Positions 14,545 through 22,084 of a stretch of 26,847 bases of DNA are shown piece after piece (position 1 is the first letter of the stretch; each line of letters begins with the position of its first letter). The notes beneath the pieces were generated by a model that was not told where the DNA came from, did no database searches, and saw nothing but the letters and a program-made list of their open reading frames with translations. Made by a program: the position numbers and the translations under genes. The DNA comes from a virus. The stretch is taken from IMG/VR virus record IMGVR_UViG_3300042328_000892, positions 1 through 26,847 of that record; one strand, written 5' to 3'.

Positions 14545-15228
14545 ATGAAACTAGCAGAAATGTCTATGAAATCAACAAAGAGCATCAACAAAGTTATGGA
14601 AAGCCGCTTTGGTTTTGCCATTAATTTCAGCTCATTGACTGTTGACAAAGCAGAAAAACTCAGCGAAACCATCGTGGCGAATCTCGACAAGATCCGCCAC
14701 AGCGTAGCACTACACACAGCAGAAACTAATCCACGCTACATGGAATTGTTGACAGTGCAAGAAGGCCTAAACACCTGGCTTGAACAACATCGCCAACAAT
14801 TAACAGAAGGCGAAGTTGGTAATGCAGAAGTGCTATTGGCTGCTAAAGACATGGTAGATTCAGTGCAAGATGCTATCGAAAAAGTAGGCAAGATGCAGAA
14901 TGAGCAACTACCACAATTATTAGATTCAATCCGCGATCAAATTGGTTCAGAACAATCTGAAGCTTTCAAATCAGCAGTAGGTGAAACTCTAAGCACATTA
15001 ATGCAAAATCTACAGGCTGCACGTGAAGGTGTTGACAATGGTGTTCGCGTATTAAGCGGTGAAGCGGTTGATCAACCAATGGCCATGCCAGGCGATCAAC
15101 CAGCTGACATGGGTGGTGAATTACCTCCTCCCCCTGCCAGTGATCTGGACGCTGATGAAACAGACGCATTTGGTGCTACAGATGCTGCAGTTGGTGGCAC
15201 AGAAGAACTAGGTCGCGAAAAGCGTTAA
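14545..15228 (+). CDS. Helical protein with acidic Pro-rich tail, possible head-assembly/scaffold protein
   Basis: A 227-residue protein starting at ATG 14545 after TTAGGAAATT. It opens with MESRFGFAINFSSLTVDKA (19-37), followed by ~120 residues of helix rich in Glu, Gln and Leu, and ends in an acidic, Pro-rich tail (PPPPASDLDADETDAF) finishing with LGREKR. Helical body plus acidic tail and a conserved-looking basic end is the style of phage prohead core or scaffold proteins (inference). No major capsid or prohead protease gene is visible in the window to confirm it. The next gene begins two bases after its stop. Confidence 0.7.
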   Translation: MKLAEMSMKSTKSINKVMESRFGFAINFSSLTVDKAEKLSETIVANLDKIRHSVALHTAETNPRYMELLTVQEGLNTWLEQHRQQLTEGEVGNAEVLLAAKDMVDSVQDAIEKVGKMQNEQLPQLLDSIRDQIGSEQSEAFKSAVGETLSTLMQNLQAAREGVDNGVRVLSGEAVDQPMAMPGDQPADMGGELPPPPASDLDADETDAFGATDAAVGGTEELGREKR

Positions 15229-15230
15229 TC

Positions 15231-15611
15231 GTGCGCTTAAATGAATTCGTTCATGGCCCAACAAATACTCCAGAGTCTAACTTACTAACGGCTCTGGAAC
15301 TTATCCAACATCGCTACAAAGACAAAGAAAAACTTCCAAACGTCAGCACACAGAGCCTGATTAATTTGGTGCGCAACACAGATCGCACCTTTGACTATGA
15401 CGCACTAGTACAGGCCAATGAGAACAACCCCGCAGTAAAAAATCTGGTCAAATCATTTAACAAAGATTTCATTGAGTTGAATCCAATCGGACCAACAGAT
15501 GATGAAACAGAAACTACTACTAACATTGGTGATGAAACCACTGATGCTCCAGTAGACACAGTCGCAAACATGGCCAAACGTGCGGCCAAAACACGTGGCG
15601 CCGCAATTTAA
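15231..15611 (+). CDS. Hypothetical protein, GTG start
   Basis: A 126-residue protein. GTG at 15231 gives MRLNEF, an N terminus like those of many proteins in aquatic T4-like phages; there is no better ATG nearby, and the gene starts two bases after its neighbour's stop, suggesting coupled translation. The middle contains FDYDALVQANENNPAVKNLV, a helical block, then an acidic Thr-rich linker and a basic tail (MAKRAAKTRGAAI). No function recognised. It is the last gene before the Fe-S cassette. Confidence 0.7.
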   Translation: MRLNEFVHGPTNTPESNLLTALELIQHRYKDKEKLPNVSTQSLINLVRNTDRTFDYDALVQANENNPAVKNLVKSFNKDFIELNPIGPTDDETETTTNIGDETTDAPVDTVANMAKRAAKTRGAAI

Positions 15612-15620
15612 TCAAAACCA

Positions 15621-15649
15621 TTGACATAGCACACTAAATACTGTAGTAT
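15621..15649 (+). promoter_or_regulatory. Promoter region for iscU: sigma70-like pair overlapping a TAAATACT box
   Basis: A perfect -35 box TTGACA (15621-15626), 17-base spacer and a weak -10 TAGTAT (15644-15649). CTAAATACT (15634-15642) lies inside the spacer and resembles the late boxes. The gene could therefore be read both early (host sigma70) and late. Either start leaves a leader holding TTGGAG before ATG 15677. Confidence 0.55.
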
Positions 15650-15676
15650 TTTAGTATACTATTGGAGATTTATAAT

Positions 15677-16066
15677 ATGGCTTATTCAGAAAAAGTTCTA
15701 GACCATTACGAAAATCCTCGTAATGTGGGTACCATGGACAAGGATAGTCCAGATGTAGGAACAGGCATGGTAGGTGCACCAGCCTGCGGTGATGTAATGA
15801 AATTACAGATTGAAGTGCATGAGGGGATCATAACAGATGCCAAATTTAAAACGTATGGTTGTGGCAGTGCTATTGCTAGTTCTAGCCTTGTCACCGAGCT
15901 CCTCAAGGGCAAGACGCTGGATGAGGCTCAGACCATCAAAAACTCACATATCGCAGAAGAACTCGCGTTACCGCCCGTCAAGATACATTGCTCAGTGCTT
16001 GCAGAAGATGCGATCAAATCAGCCATAGCGGACTATAGAAATAAACATGAAACGAAACCCCATTGA
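15677..16066 (+). CDS. iscU: Fe-S cluster assembly scaffold IscU
   Basis: A 129-residue IscU. It builds [2Fe-2S] clusters with sulfur from IscS and passes them on. The three ligand cysteines are present (C37 in GAPACGD, C62 in YGCGSA, C105 in IHCSVL), as is the key Asp39. LPPVK at 98-102 is the HscA chaperone docking motif, so the protein should work with the host's HscA/HscB. The sequence is close to bacterial IscU throughout, with length normal for the family. Start ATG 15677 follows GGAG (15664-15667); an upstream TTG at 15662 would precede the ribosome site. Neither iscS nor a ferredoxin gene is visible, so those must come from the host or from outside the window. Confidence 0.96.
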   Translation: MAYSEKVLDHYENPRNVGTMDKDSPDVGTGMVGAPACGDVMKLQIEVHEGIITDAKFKTYGCGSAIASSSLVTELLKGKTLDEAQTIKNSHIAEELALPPVKIHCSVLAEDAIKSAIADYRNKHETKPH

Positions 16067-16217
16067 TAGCCCTTGTATAGGCGTATGCCAATTCATCGGT
16101 GGTGAGTGCAGTGCTTGTTTTCGAACGCAGGATGAAGCCTTTGAATGGTACGAATTTACCGATGAACAAAGACAAACTGTGTGGAATAGAATAATAGAAA
16201 AAAATAAAAACAAATGA
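16047..16217 (+). CDS. DUF1289 family cysteine-rich small protein
   Basis: A 56-residue protein that overlaps iscU by 20 bases and iscA by four (ATGA). It shows the DUF1289 pattern: SPCIGVCQ, a short turn, ECSACFRT, then EAFEWYEFTDEQRQTVWNRI. The four cysteines (C10, C14, C21, C24) are spaced as in the family and could bind iron-sulfur or zinc. Cellular DUF1289 proteins have no firm function that I know of. Being locked between iscU and iscA by overlapping codons argues for a role in Fe-S work. Confidence 0.85.
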   Translation: MKRNPIDSPCIGVCQFIGGECSACFRTQDEAFEWYEFTDEQRQTVWNRIIEKNKNK

Positions 16218-16534
16218 TAACCCTAACAGATATAGCTGCTACCAAAGTAAAAGCCGCCATAGATAATCGTGGTCGTGGTATCGGCATGCGTCTCGCAGTG
16301 AAAACCACTGGTTGCAGTGGCATGGCCTATGTGTTAGAGTTCGCGGACCGAATGTTTGAAGGCGATGTTGAATTCGTCGACAAAGGTGTCAGGCTAGTGA
16401 TCAGCCAGAAAGATCTGACCTATCTCGATGGGGTTCAGGTTGATTATCAGAAGAAAGGTCTTAACGAGGGATTTGAGTTTATAAATCCCAATGAATCTGC
16501 ACGCTGTGGCTGCGGAGAAAGTTTCACTGTATAA
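16214..16534 (+). CDS. iscA: A-type Fe-S carrier protein IscA
   Basis: A 106-residue A-type carrier that accepts Fe-S clusters (or iron) and hands them to target proteins. The three conserved cysteines are C34 (TTGCSGMAYVLEF) and C98-G-C100 (RCGCGESF) at the C terminus. The GLNEGFEFINPN block before them is also typical. Its length and sequence fit bacterial IscA better than ErpA or SufA, though these are close relatives. It overlaps the DUF1289 gene by ATGA and ends just before a TATAAATA box. Confidence 0.94.
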   Translation: MITLTDIAATKVKAAIDNRGRGIGMRLAVKTTGCSGMAYVLEFADRMFEGDVEFVDKGVRLVISQKDLTYLDGVQVDYQKKGLNEGFEFINPNESARCGCGESFTV

Positions 16535-16537
16535 ATA
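16530..16537 (+). promoter_or_regulatory. Perfect late-type box TATAAATA, five bases before an ATG
   Basis: An exact copy of the T4 late consensus, overlapping the iscA stop codon. The next ATG (16543) starts five bases after it, so a late transcript would begin at the start codon. Confidence 0.6.
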
Positions 16538-16542
16538 TCTTT

Positions 16543-16902
16543 ATGAAATTTCCCGTTATCGAAATAGTAGATCGCTATGCTATCGCCGTAGTCAAACATG
16601 AAAAAACCAATGGTGCTAATCAAGAAGAACTTGAATTTTATCTTGATCAGATAAACGAAATTATAATCGATCTATCGAATCCTAAATTATTAGAATTAAT
16701 AGAACATCATAGATATGTTTGGTCATTGGAAGATGACTTTAAGAAAGCCAAGATTGATAACTTACCTCTAGAAGAAATTGGTCGGCGTGCATTATATATA
16801 CGTGATATTGGATATAGGCGTGTAGATCTTAAAAATGATTTTGCTAAAATACTAGGCGATCCTGTACGTGAAATCAAACAGGATCATGTGACTAATTCTT
16901 AA
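16543..16902 (+). CDS. DUF6165-like protein
   Basis: A 119-residue protein. The C-terminal half (RYVWSLEDDFKKAK, then RRALYIRDIGYRRVDLKNDF and EIKQDH) resembles the pattern I recall for DUF6165 (W-x-x-E-D, then R-x-x-x-x-x-D-x-x-R-x-x-x-K, then E-x-K). That family often lies beside glycosyltransferase genes in bacteria. Here it converges on a glycosyltransferase-like gene, overlapping it tail to tail by 11 bases, which supports the assignment. The function is not known. There is no Shine-Dalgarno; the ATG lies five bases after TATAAATA. Confidence 0.65.
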   Translation: MKFPVIEIVDRYAIAVVKHEKTNGANQEELEFYLDQINEIIIDLSNPKLLELIEHHRYVWSLEDDFKKAKIDNLPLEEIGRRALYIRDIGYRRVDLKNDFAKILGDPVREIKQDHVTNS

Positions 16903-17902
16903 CAGCTATCGCTGATCGCATAGCTGATACGATAGTATGATTTATTTCCGTTGACAGTACTAAATTCCTGTTGTGACTAATTATATCTAAATTCTCTTGG
17001 TAGATCTGTTGGATTTCTTCTAAGGGCTTAGATAAAAAATCAATAAAAGAACCAGTCACAGCATATAATCTTTCTGCTGGATTTTCTATAGTATCGTAAC
17101 TTTCATTAATTATATGGGCCCAAGTTTTGAATCCCAACGATCTTAAATATGCTAAACTGTGTGGCGGCCCTAAATACACAAATATATGATTATACAGCAT
17201 ACTATTGAATATCTTTTCTGAAAAGTACAACGGTCCTGTGAAAAATGTTTCAGTGATTATGGAGCAATAAGCGTTTGAAAAAACATCTGTTGAAATATCT
17301 CTATATTCTATAGTATCGTTGAATCCTTGTATAGGCAACAAATGGTCTATGCTGGCGCCTGCATCATGTATTAATTGTAGATTAGTTGGATCATATGGTT
17401 CATTGGTATGACATCTCTCTATACATTTGTAAGCTACATATCCTTGTTCTCTAAATCCATTATTAATTAAAGATTGCAAAATATATCTCCTGCTGAGATA
17501 ATCTTTGGTGCTGGCAAAAAAGAATTTTTTACTTTTATTAATTACAGGCGTAAATTCACCAATTGAATATTTACTCAAATATCGAAAAAATTCAATCTGT
17601 TGATATGGAAATCTTAAAACGCCTGGGCTGTTTTGGTATACTGCACCGTTGAATAAAATCATAGGATTTTTTACGCTATGATACCATTCATTTAATTTAT
17701 TAAACCTACGATCTTTGACATTTATTCTTCGATCAACTCCCCATAATACGATCAGGCTTTGATTATTTTTAATATTTAAATTTTGTATAAAATTATCTAA
17801 ATTAAAAACAGTATCGTCGTAGATATAATTCCACGAAAAATTTATATCATCTGGAATATCTAGATAAACATTATAGTGAATTGCAGTATTGAATAAACTC
17901 AT
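16892..17902 (-). CDS. Putative glycosyltransferase (GT10/fucosyltransferase-like C-terminal domain)
   Basis: A 336-residue protein, AT-rich. The C-terminal half has the sequence style of GT-B enzymes of the GT10 type: SIITETFF (214-221), YFSEKIFNSMLYNHIFVYLG (226-245), then LRSLGFKTWAHIINESYD (253-270). In such enzymes the E-x(n)-EK block contacts the sugar nucleotide. The N-terminal ~130 residues are less typical. It would add sugar to a phage or host glycan, or possibly modified DNA. It stands on the strand opposite to its neighbours and is divergent from the exonuclease gene. It is another likely cargo gene, like the AT-rich radical SAM gene. Confidence 0.65.
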   Translation of the reverse strand: MSLFNTAIHYNVYLDIPDDINFSWNYIYDDTVFNLDNFIQNLNIKNNQSLIVLWGVDRRINVKDRRFNKLNEWYHSVKNPMILFNGAVYQNSPGVLRFPYQQIEFFRYLSKYSIGEFTPVINKSKKFFFASTKDYLSRRYILQSLINNGFREQGYVAYKCIERCHTNEPYDPTNLQLIHDAGASIDHLLPIQGFNDTIEYRDISTDVFSNAYCSIITETFFTGPLYFSEKIFNSMLYNHIFVYLGPPHSLAYLRSLGFKTWAHIINESYDTIENPAERLYAVTGSFIDFLSKPLEEIQQIYQENLDIISHNRNLVLSTEINHTIVSAMRSAIAVKN

Positions 17903-17907
17903 ACTAA

Positions 17908-17914
17908 TATTTAA
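17908..17914 (-). promoter_or_regulatory. TTAAATA box five bases before the glycosyltransferase-like ATG
   Basis: On the reverse strand TTAAATA ends at 17908 and the ATG begins at 17902, leaving exactly five bases between. No Shine-Dalgarno is possible in that space. The spacing is the same as at 13864 and 16543. Confidence 0.5.
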
Positions 17915-17915
17915 C

Positions 17916-17944
17916 TTGCATTGTCTGATTAAATACTTTATAAT
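17916..17944 (+). promoter_or_regulatory. Sigma70-type promoter for the exonuclease gene
   Basis: TTGCAT (17916-17921), 17-base spacer, perfect TATAAT (17939-17944). The ATG at 17950 is five bases after the -10 box, so the message would again be leaderless. A TTAAATACT lies in the spacer (17930-17938), as in the iscU promoter. Confidence 0.65.
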
Positions 17945-17949
17945 AAATT

Positions 17950-18663
17950 ATGCTTATCCAAAAATACAACTATACCCCCATTAATCGCGATACAATAGAA
18001 GGCAAAAGGCTTTATACTTTACCCGACGGATCACGTGTTCCTAGTGTTACTACGATACTTGATCGTACCAAACCACAAGAGAAACGAGACGCTCTTGAAA
18101 ATTGGCGTAAACGAGTAGGAACTGATAAAGCCCAACAGATTACCACAGAAGCTGCCAGCCGTGGTACACGCATGCACAAATGGTTAGAAGACTATGTGCG
18201 TAACGATCGTGAAATGGGCACTCCCGGAACTAATCCAAATAGCCAACAGAGCTATGCTATGGCACAAGAGATCGTAGAACATGGACTTAAACACGTAGAT
18301 GAAGTATGGGGCATAGAAGTGCCCTTATACGTTCCGGGCCTGTATGCGGGTACTACAGATGCCTGTGGAGTATACAAGGGTAGCCCGGCAATTATCGACT
18401 ACAAACAGACTAATAAACCTAAGAAAACCGAGTGGATTGAAGACTATTTCCTTCAATTATGCGCCTATGCTGCCGCACATAATGAAGTCCATGGCACAGA
18501 CATTAAACAAGGTGTGATCTTAATGGCTGTGGCACCTAAACTACTGGAAGATAACACATTCGCCAGACCAGAATTCCAAACTTGGACAGTGTCAGGAAAC
18601 GAATGGACGATCTGGATGGACCGTTGGTTTGACAGAGTCGAGCAGTATTATAAGTTAGCATAA
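17950..18663 (+). CDS. PD-(D/E)XK exonuclease, MGME1/Cas4-like
   Basis: A 237-residue nuclease of the RecB/Cas4/MGME1 group. PSVTTILDRT (31-40), AASRGTRMHKWLEDY (68-82, with His76) and the core GLYAGTTDACGV (Asp137), AIIDYKQT (Asp150, Lys152) and LQLCAYAAA (Gln169, Tyr173) give the full motif set. Such enzymes digest single-stranded DNA ends and in phages are thought to act in replication or recombination. Length is normal. It stands alone behind its own sigma70-like promoter, suggesting early expression. No ribosome site precedes the ATG. Confidence 0.88.
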   Translation: MLIQKYNYTPINRDTIEGKRLYTLPDGSRVPSVTTILDRTKPQEKRDALENWRKRVGTDKAQQITTEAASRGTRMHKWLEDYVRNDREMGTPGTNPNSQQSYAMAQEIVEHGLKHVDEVWGIEVPLYVPGLYAGTTDACGVYKGSPAIIDYKQTNKPKKTEWIEDYFLQLCAYAAAHNEVHGTDIKQGVILMAVAPKLLEDNTFARPEFQTWTVSGNEWTIWMDRWFDRVEQYYKLA

Positions 18664-18668
18664 ATACT
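18660..18668 (+). promoter_or_regulatory. Late-type promoter ATAAATACT
   Basis: ATAAATACT overlaps the stop of the exonuclease gene. A start near 18672 gives a ~20-base leader with TTAAGGTG (18680-18687) as ribosome site for ATG 18692. This is a conventional late promoter with a normal leader. Confidence 0.65.
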
Positions 18669-18691
18669 AGATAACGACTTAAGGTGACAAC

Positions 18692-19282
18692 ATGGCTGTT
18701 TTAGAAGTAGCAAAGATACAGGTACGCAGTGGACTTTATGAAAATTTACCGGCGCTGGACACGGGTGAGTTTGGCTGGTGTGTAGATACCCAACAATTAT
18801 TCATCGGTAAAGGCACCCTGGCAGAAGGTGCTCCTGAAACTGGTGTAACTGAGATCTCGACAGAATATACTGTTGCATCTATCATAAACAGCTTTAATAG
18901 TTTGAATGCTAATGTGGCTAATATATCAGCGATCACTGCCGCTATAACTAGCCAACTTGGTAATCTCATACCAGTTTCAGTCACTTTATCCAATAATCAA
19001 TCAACACTGGCCAATGTAACCGCAGTGGCGATTGAAGCATATGGTGCGAGAGATCTTAACTATAGGATAGTCATGAATGCCCATGTCAGATCAGGAACCA
19101 TTTCGGTGGTTCAAACACAGGGCAATTTAATAACATTTTCTGATGACTATGTTGAGTCGGGCGACACCGGAGTTAACCTATATTTCACAGGTAATGCTAG
19201 TACAAAAACGGCAGTATTAGGATATACGTCAACGGCGACCACCACTGGCAATCTGACCTACTACCTACAATCATTTACGTAA
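18692..19282 (+). CDS. Structural protein with tail/fibre-type N terminus
   Basis: A 196-residue protein. The N-terminal 50 residues (LEVAKIQVRSGLYENLPAL, TGEFGWCVDTQQLFIGKGT, EGAP) match a block found at the start of many fibre and neck proteins of T4-like aquatic phages, in which a short beta repeat recognises the virion. The rest is Asn/Thr/Ser-rich beta structure. It has a late promoter and a clear ribosome site. It may be an adaptor or whisker-like component. Confidence 0.75.
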   Translation: MAVLEVAKIQVRSGLYENLPALDTGEFGWCVDTQQLFIGKGTLAEGAPETGVTEISTEYTVASIINSFNSLNANVANISAITAAITSQLGNLIPVSVTLSNNQSTLANVTAVAIEAYGARDLNYRIVMNAHVRSGTISVVQTQGNLITFSDDYVESGDTGVNLYFTGNASTKTAVLGYTSTATTTGNLTYYLQSFT

Positions 19283-19283
19283 A

Positions 19284-19745
19284 ATGTGGACGAATTTTTG
19301 GAATCTGCGGGTCAATGATAGGCTGGCAGAATGGAAGAACTTTCGACACAAACTTAGCGATTTACCATTAGATCAAGCAATCCGAGAACTTAACGGCATG
19401 TGGAGCACGGCTCCTTACGTTAACTATTATCTAGATCCAAGCGAACCAAACTCTTGGCCAGATCCCTGGACATTGTTAGCCGAAAATTACTATTGTAATG
19501 TTGCTAAAAGCCTAGGAATGCTATATACTATATACTTCACCAGTCATAGAGCCGTGGATTTAAAACTACACATGTATTATGATTACAAGGACAAGGAACG
19601 ATACACAGTGGCATGGATAGACCAGGGAAAATATATTCTTAATTACTGGCCCTACGAAATAGTAAATACAAAACAGATAGAAGAAAAGCAGTTGCATCTG
19701 CTATATCAATATTCGAGCACAGATTTACAGTTAGAAAAATATTAA
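19284..19745 (+). CDS. Hypothetical protein, Trp/Tyr-rich
   Basis: A 153-residue protein starting one base after the upstream stop. It contains LNGMWSTAPYVNYYLDP (36-52), WPDPWTLLAENYYCNVAKSLGMLYTIYF (58-85 region) and an aromatic C terminus. I recall similar unnamed proteins in aquatic T4-like phages next to fibre genes. The Cys in NYYCNVAKSLGM sits at a helix start as in thiol hydrolases and transglutaminase-like folds, but a catalytic His and Asp cannot be pinned down. Translation is probably coupled to the gene before it. Function unknown. Confidence 0.7.
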   Translation: MWTNFWNLRVNDRLAEWKNFRHKLSDLPLDQAIRELNGMWSTAPYVNYYLDPSEPNSWPDPWTLLAENYYCNVAKSLGMLYTIYFTSHRAVDLKLHMYYDYKDKERYTVAWIDQGKYILNYWPYEIVNTKQIEEKQLHLLYQYSSTDLQLEKY

Positions 19746-19762
19746 ACAAATAGAGGTTTCAA

Positions 19763-22084
19763 GTGAGCACTATTCAAGTCAAGAAACGCAGTGGACAGAT
19801 CGTACCATTGGATCTTACAAAATGGCAACTACAGGTAGCTAAGGTATGTCAAGGTATAGCTGATGTTAGTCAGAGTATGATCGAGATCAAAGCGCAACCG
19901 CACTTCTATGATGGTATCAGCACCCGTGAAATTGATGAGATCACCTTGCGTGCTATCGTCGATCTCATCGACGTAGAACACGAACCAGAAGTAGGTCACA
20001 CTAACTATCAGTTTGTAGCAGGCAAACAAAGACTGTCAATGCTACGCAAAGACATCTATGGTGACTATCAGGTCCCACACTTATACGAAATTGTAAAAAC
20101 AAATACAGCCACAGGATTATATACACAAGAACTTCTTGAGTGGTATACTGAAGAAGAGTGGAACAAGATGGAAGAACTTATCGATCATGCTAAAGATGAA
20201 GAATACAGTTATGCGGCTATTGAACAGCTGATTGAAAAATATCTAGTTAAGAATCGATCAACTAAACAACTCTACGAAACCCCACAGGTTCGCTACATGG
20301 TAGCAGCCGCAACAGTTTTCCATAAAGAGAATCCCAGTCAAAGATTAAAATATATTAAAGATTACTATACCTGCGCCAGTGACGGATTGTTCACGCTCGC
20401 CACTCCAGTGCTTGCTGGTTTGGGTACCCCTACAAAACAGTTCAGCAGTTGCGTGCTGATTAAATCAGATGATGACTTAGATAGTATCTTTGCATCAGGA
20501 GAGATGATGGCCAAGTATGCCAGCAAGCGTGCTGGTATTGGTCTAGAGATAGGTCGTTTGCGCCCGTTAGGGAGTCCTATACGAGGCGGGGAAATCATGC
20601 ACACAGGCATGATCCCCTTCCTTAAGAAATGGTTTGGTGATTTGCGTAGTTGCAGCCAAGGTGGTATACGTAATGCCAGTGCTACAGTATTCTATCCCAT
20701 CTGGCATCATCAGTTTGATGATTTGATAGTTTTAAAGAATAATCAAGGCACAGAAGAAACACGTGTGCGTCATATGGACTACGGTGTTGTGCTTAACGCT
20801 ATGTTCTGGCGACGATTTAAGAACAAAGAAAATATCACATTCTTTGATCCCAACGAAGTGCCTGACCTGTATGAAGCATTTTATAAAGATACAAAACTTT
20901 TTGAAGAGTTGTACGTTAAGTATGAGAAACAAAAAGGTCTGCGTAAGAAAGTATTAAGTGCGGAAGAAGTATTTAAAGGTGGCATCTTAAAAGAACGTAC
21001 CGACACTGGTAGAATTTATCTTGTGTTCATTGACAATGTAATGAAGCAAGGACCATTCAATCCTGAGTATCATACCATCTATCAGAGTAACCTCTGTTGC
21101 GAAATCCTACTGCCCACCAAGCCATTCAAACGCTTGGATGATCCAAATGGTCGCATAGCTCTATGCACGTTAGGAAGTATCAACTGGGGTGCATTCCGCA
21201 ACCCAGAAGACATGCGTCGTGCTTGTCGCATCCTACAACGTAGTCTATGTAATATTCTCGACTATCAAGATTTCCTAAGCATACAAAGTAAGTTGAGCAA
21301 CGATGAAATACAACCATTGGGAATTGGTATTACCAATCTTGCTTATTGGCATGCTAAAAAGAATCTACGCTATGGTGAGAAAGATGCACTACAAGAAGTT
21401 AAAACGTGGATGGAACATCAGGCATTCTACCTAACAGAAGCAACAGTTGACCTTGCTAAAGAACGTGGGGCTTGCGTACACAGTGAGCATACACGCTATG
21501 GTAAAGGTTACTTCCCCTGGGAAAATCGTGCTAAAGGTGTAAATAAATTAGCAGACTTTACGCCAACACGTGAACTAGATTGGGAACAACTACGTAGCGA
21601 CATGAGATCATATGGCGTGCGTAATGCTACATTGATGGCTATCGCTCCTGTGGAAAGTAGTAGTGTTGTTATTAACTCAACTAACGGTATTGAAATGCCG
21701 ATGAGTTTAATTTCAGTTAAAGAATCAAAAGCAGGTAGCTTTATACAGGTAGTACCAGAGTATAATAAATTAAAGAATAGATATCAACTGATGTGGGAAC
21801 AGAAGGACTGTGATGGTTATTTAAAAACTGCGGCAGTGTTAGCGGCTTATGTGGATCAAAGTATTAGTACAAACACATTTTACAATCCAGCACATTGGGC
21901 AGATCGTAAAGTGCCAAGTACACTAATTGCTAAAAACTTAATGCAGGCACATGCTTGGGGAATCAAGACATTCTACTACAGCCTGATCAATAAACAAGGT
22001 GCAAAAGCAGATGCGGAAATTGCACCAACATTAGCGGCACAACCAGATGAAACCGATGAAGATTGCGAGGCATGTAAACTATGA
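19763..22084 (+). CDS. nrdA: Ribonucleotide reductase class Ia, large (alpha) subunit
   Basis: A 773-residue NrdA that reduces ribonucleoside diphosphates to deoxy forms for phage DNA synthesis. Residues 1-100 are an ATP-cone regulatory domain (KKRSGQIVPLDLTKW). Active-site residues fall where expected: C230 (FSSCVL), N443-L-C445-C-E447 and C468 (LCTLGSIN), plus the NSTNGIEMP loop. The C terminus ends DCEACKL, a CxxC shuttle pair (768/771) that would take electrons from the phage glutaredoxin; Escherichia coli has a wider CxxxxC. The start is GTG 19763, seven bases after AGAGG. It overlaps nrdB by ATGA, so the subunits are made together. Confidence 0.96.
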   Translation: MSTIQVKKRSGQIVPLDLTKWQLQVAKVCQGIADVSQSMIEIKAQPHFYDGISTREIDEITLRAIVDLIDVEHEPEVGHTNYQFVAGKQRLSMLRKDIYGDYQVPHLYEIVKTNTATGLYTQELLEWYTEEEWNKMEELIDHAKDEEYSYAAIEQLIEKYLVKNRSTKQLYETPQVRYMVAAATVFHKENPSQRLKYIKDYYTCASDGLFTLATPVLAGLGTPTKQFSSCVLIKSDDDLDSIFASGEMMAKYASKRAGIGLEIGRLRPLGSPIRGGEIMHTGMIPFLKKWFGDLRSCSQGGIRNASATVFYPIWHHQFDDLIVLKNNQGTEETRVRHMDYGVVLNAMFWRRFKNKENITFFDPNEVPDLYEAFYKDTKLFEELYVKYEKQKGLRKKVLSAEEVFKGGILKERTDTGRIYLVFIDNVMKQGPFNPEYHTIYQSNLCCEILLPTKPFKRLDDPNGRIALCTLGSINWGAFRNPEDMRRACRILQRSLCNILDYQDFLSIQSKLSNDEIQPLGIGITNLAYWHAKKNLRYGEKDALQEVKTWMEHQAFYLTEATVDLAKERGACVHSEHTRYGKGYFPWENRAKGVNKLADFTPTRELDWEQLRSDMRSYGVRNATLMAIAPVESSSVVINSTNGIEMPMSLISVKESKAGSFIQVVPEYNKLKNRYQLMWEQKDCDGYLKTAAVLAAYVDQSISTNTFYNPAHWADRKVPSTLIAKNLMQAHAWGIKTFYYSLINKQGAKADAEIAPTLAAQPDETDEDCEACKL

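Noticed and set aside
15662-15676. Extended IscU start at TTG 15662
   Set aside because: It would precede the GGAG ribosome site, and IscU proteins begin MAYSEK, matching ATG 15677.
16903-16926. Inverted repeat CAGCTAT...ATAGCTG at the end of the convergent DUF6165-like and glycosyltransferase-like genes
   Set aside because: Lies inside the reverse coding region and lacks a T-run on either strand, so not convincing as an intrinsic terminator, though it could weakly slow polymerase.
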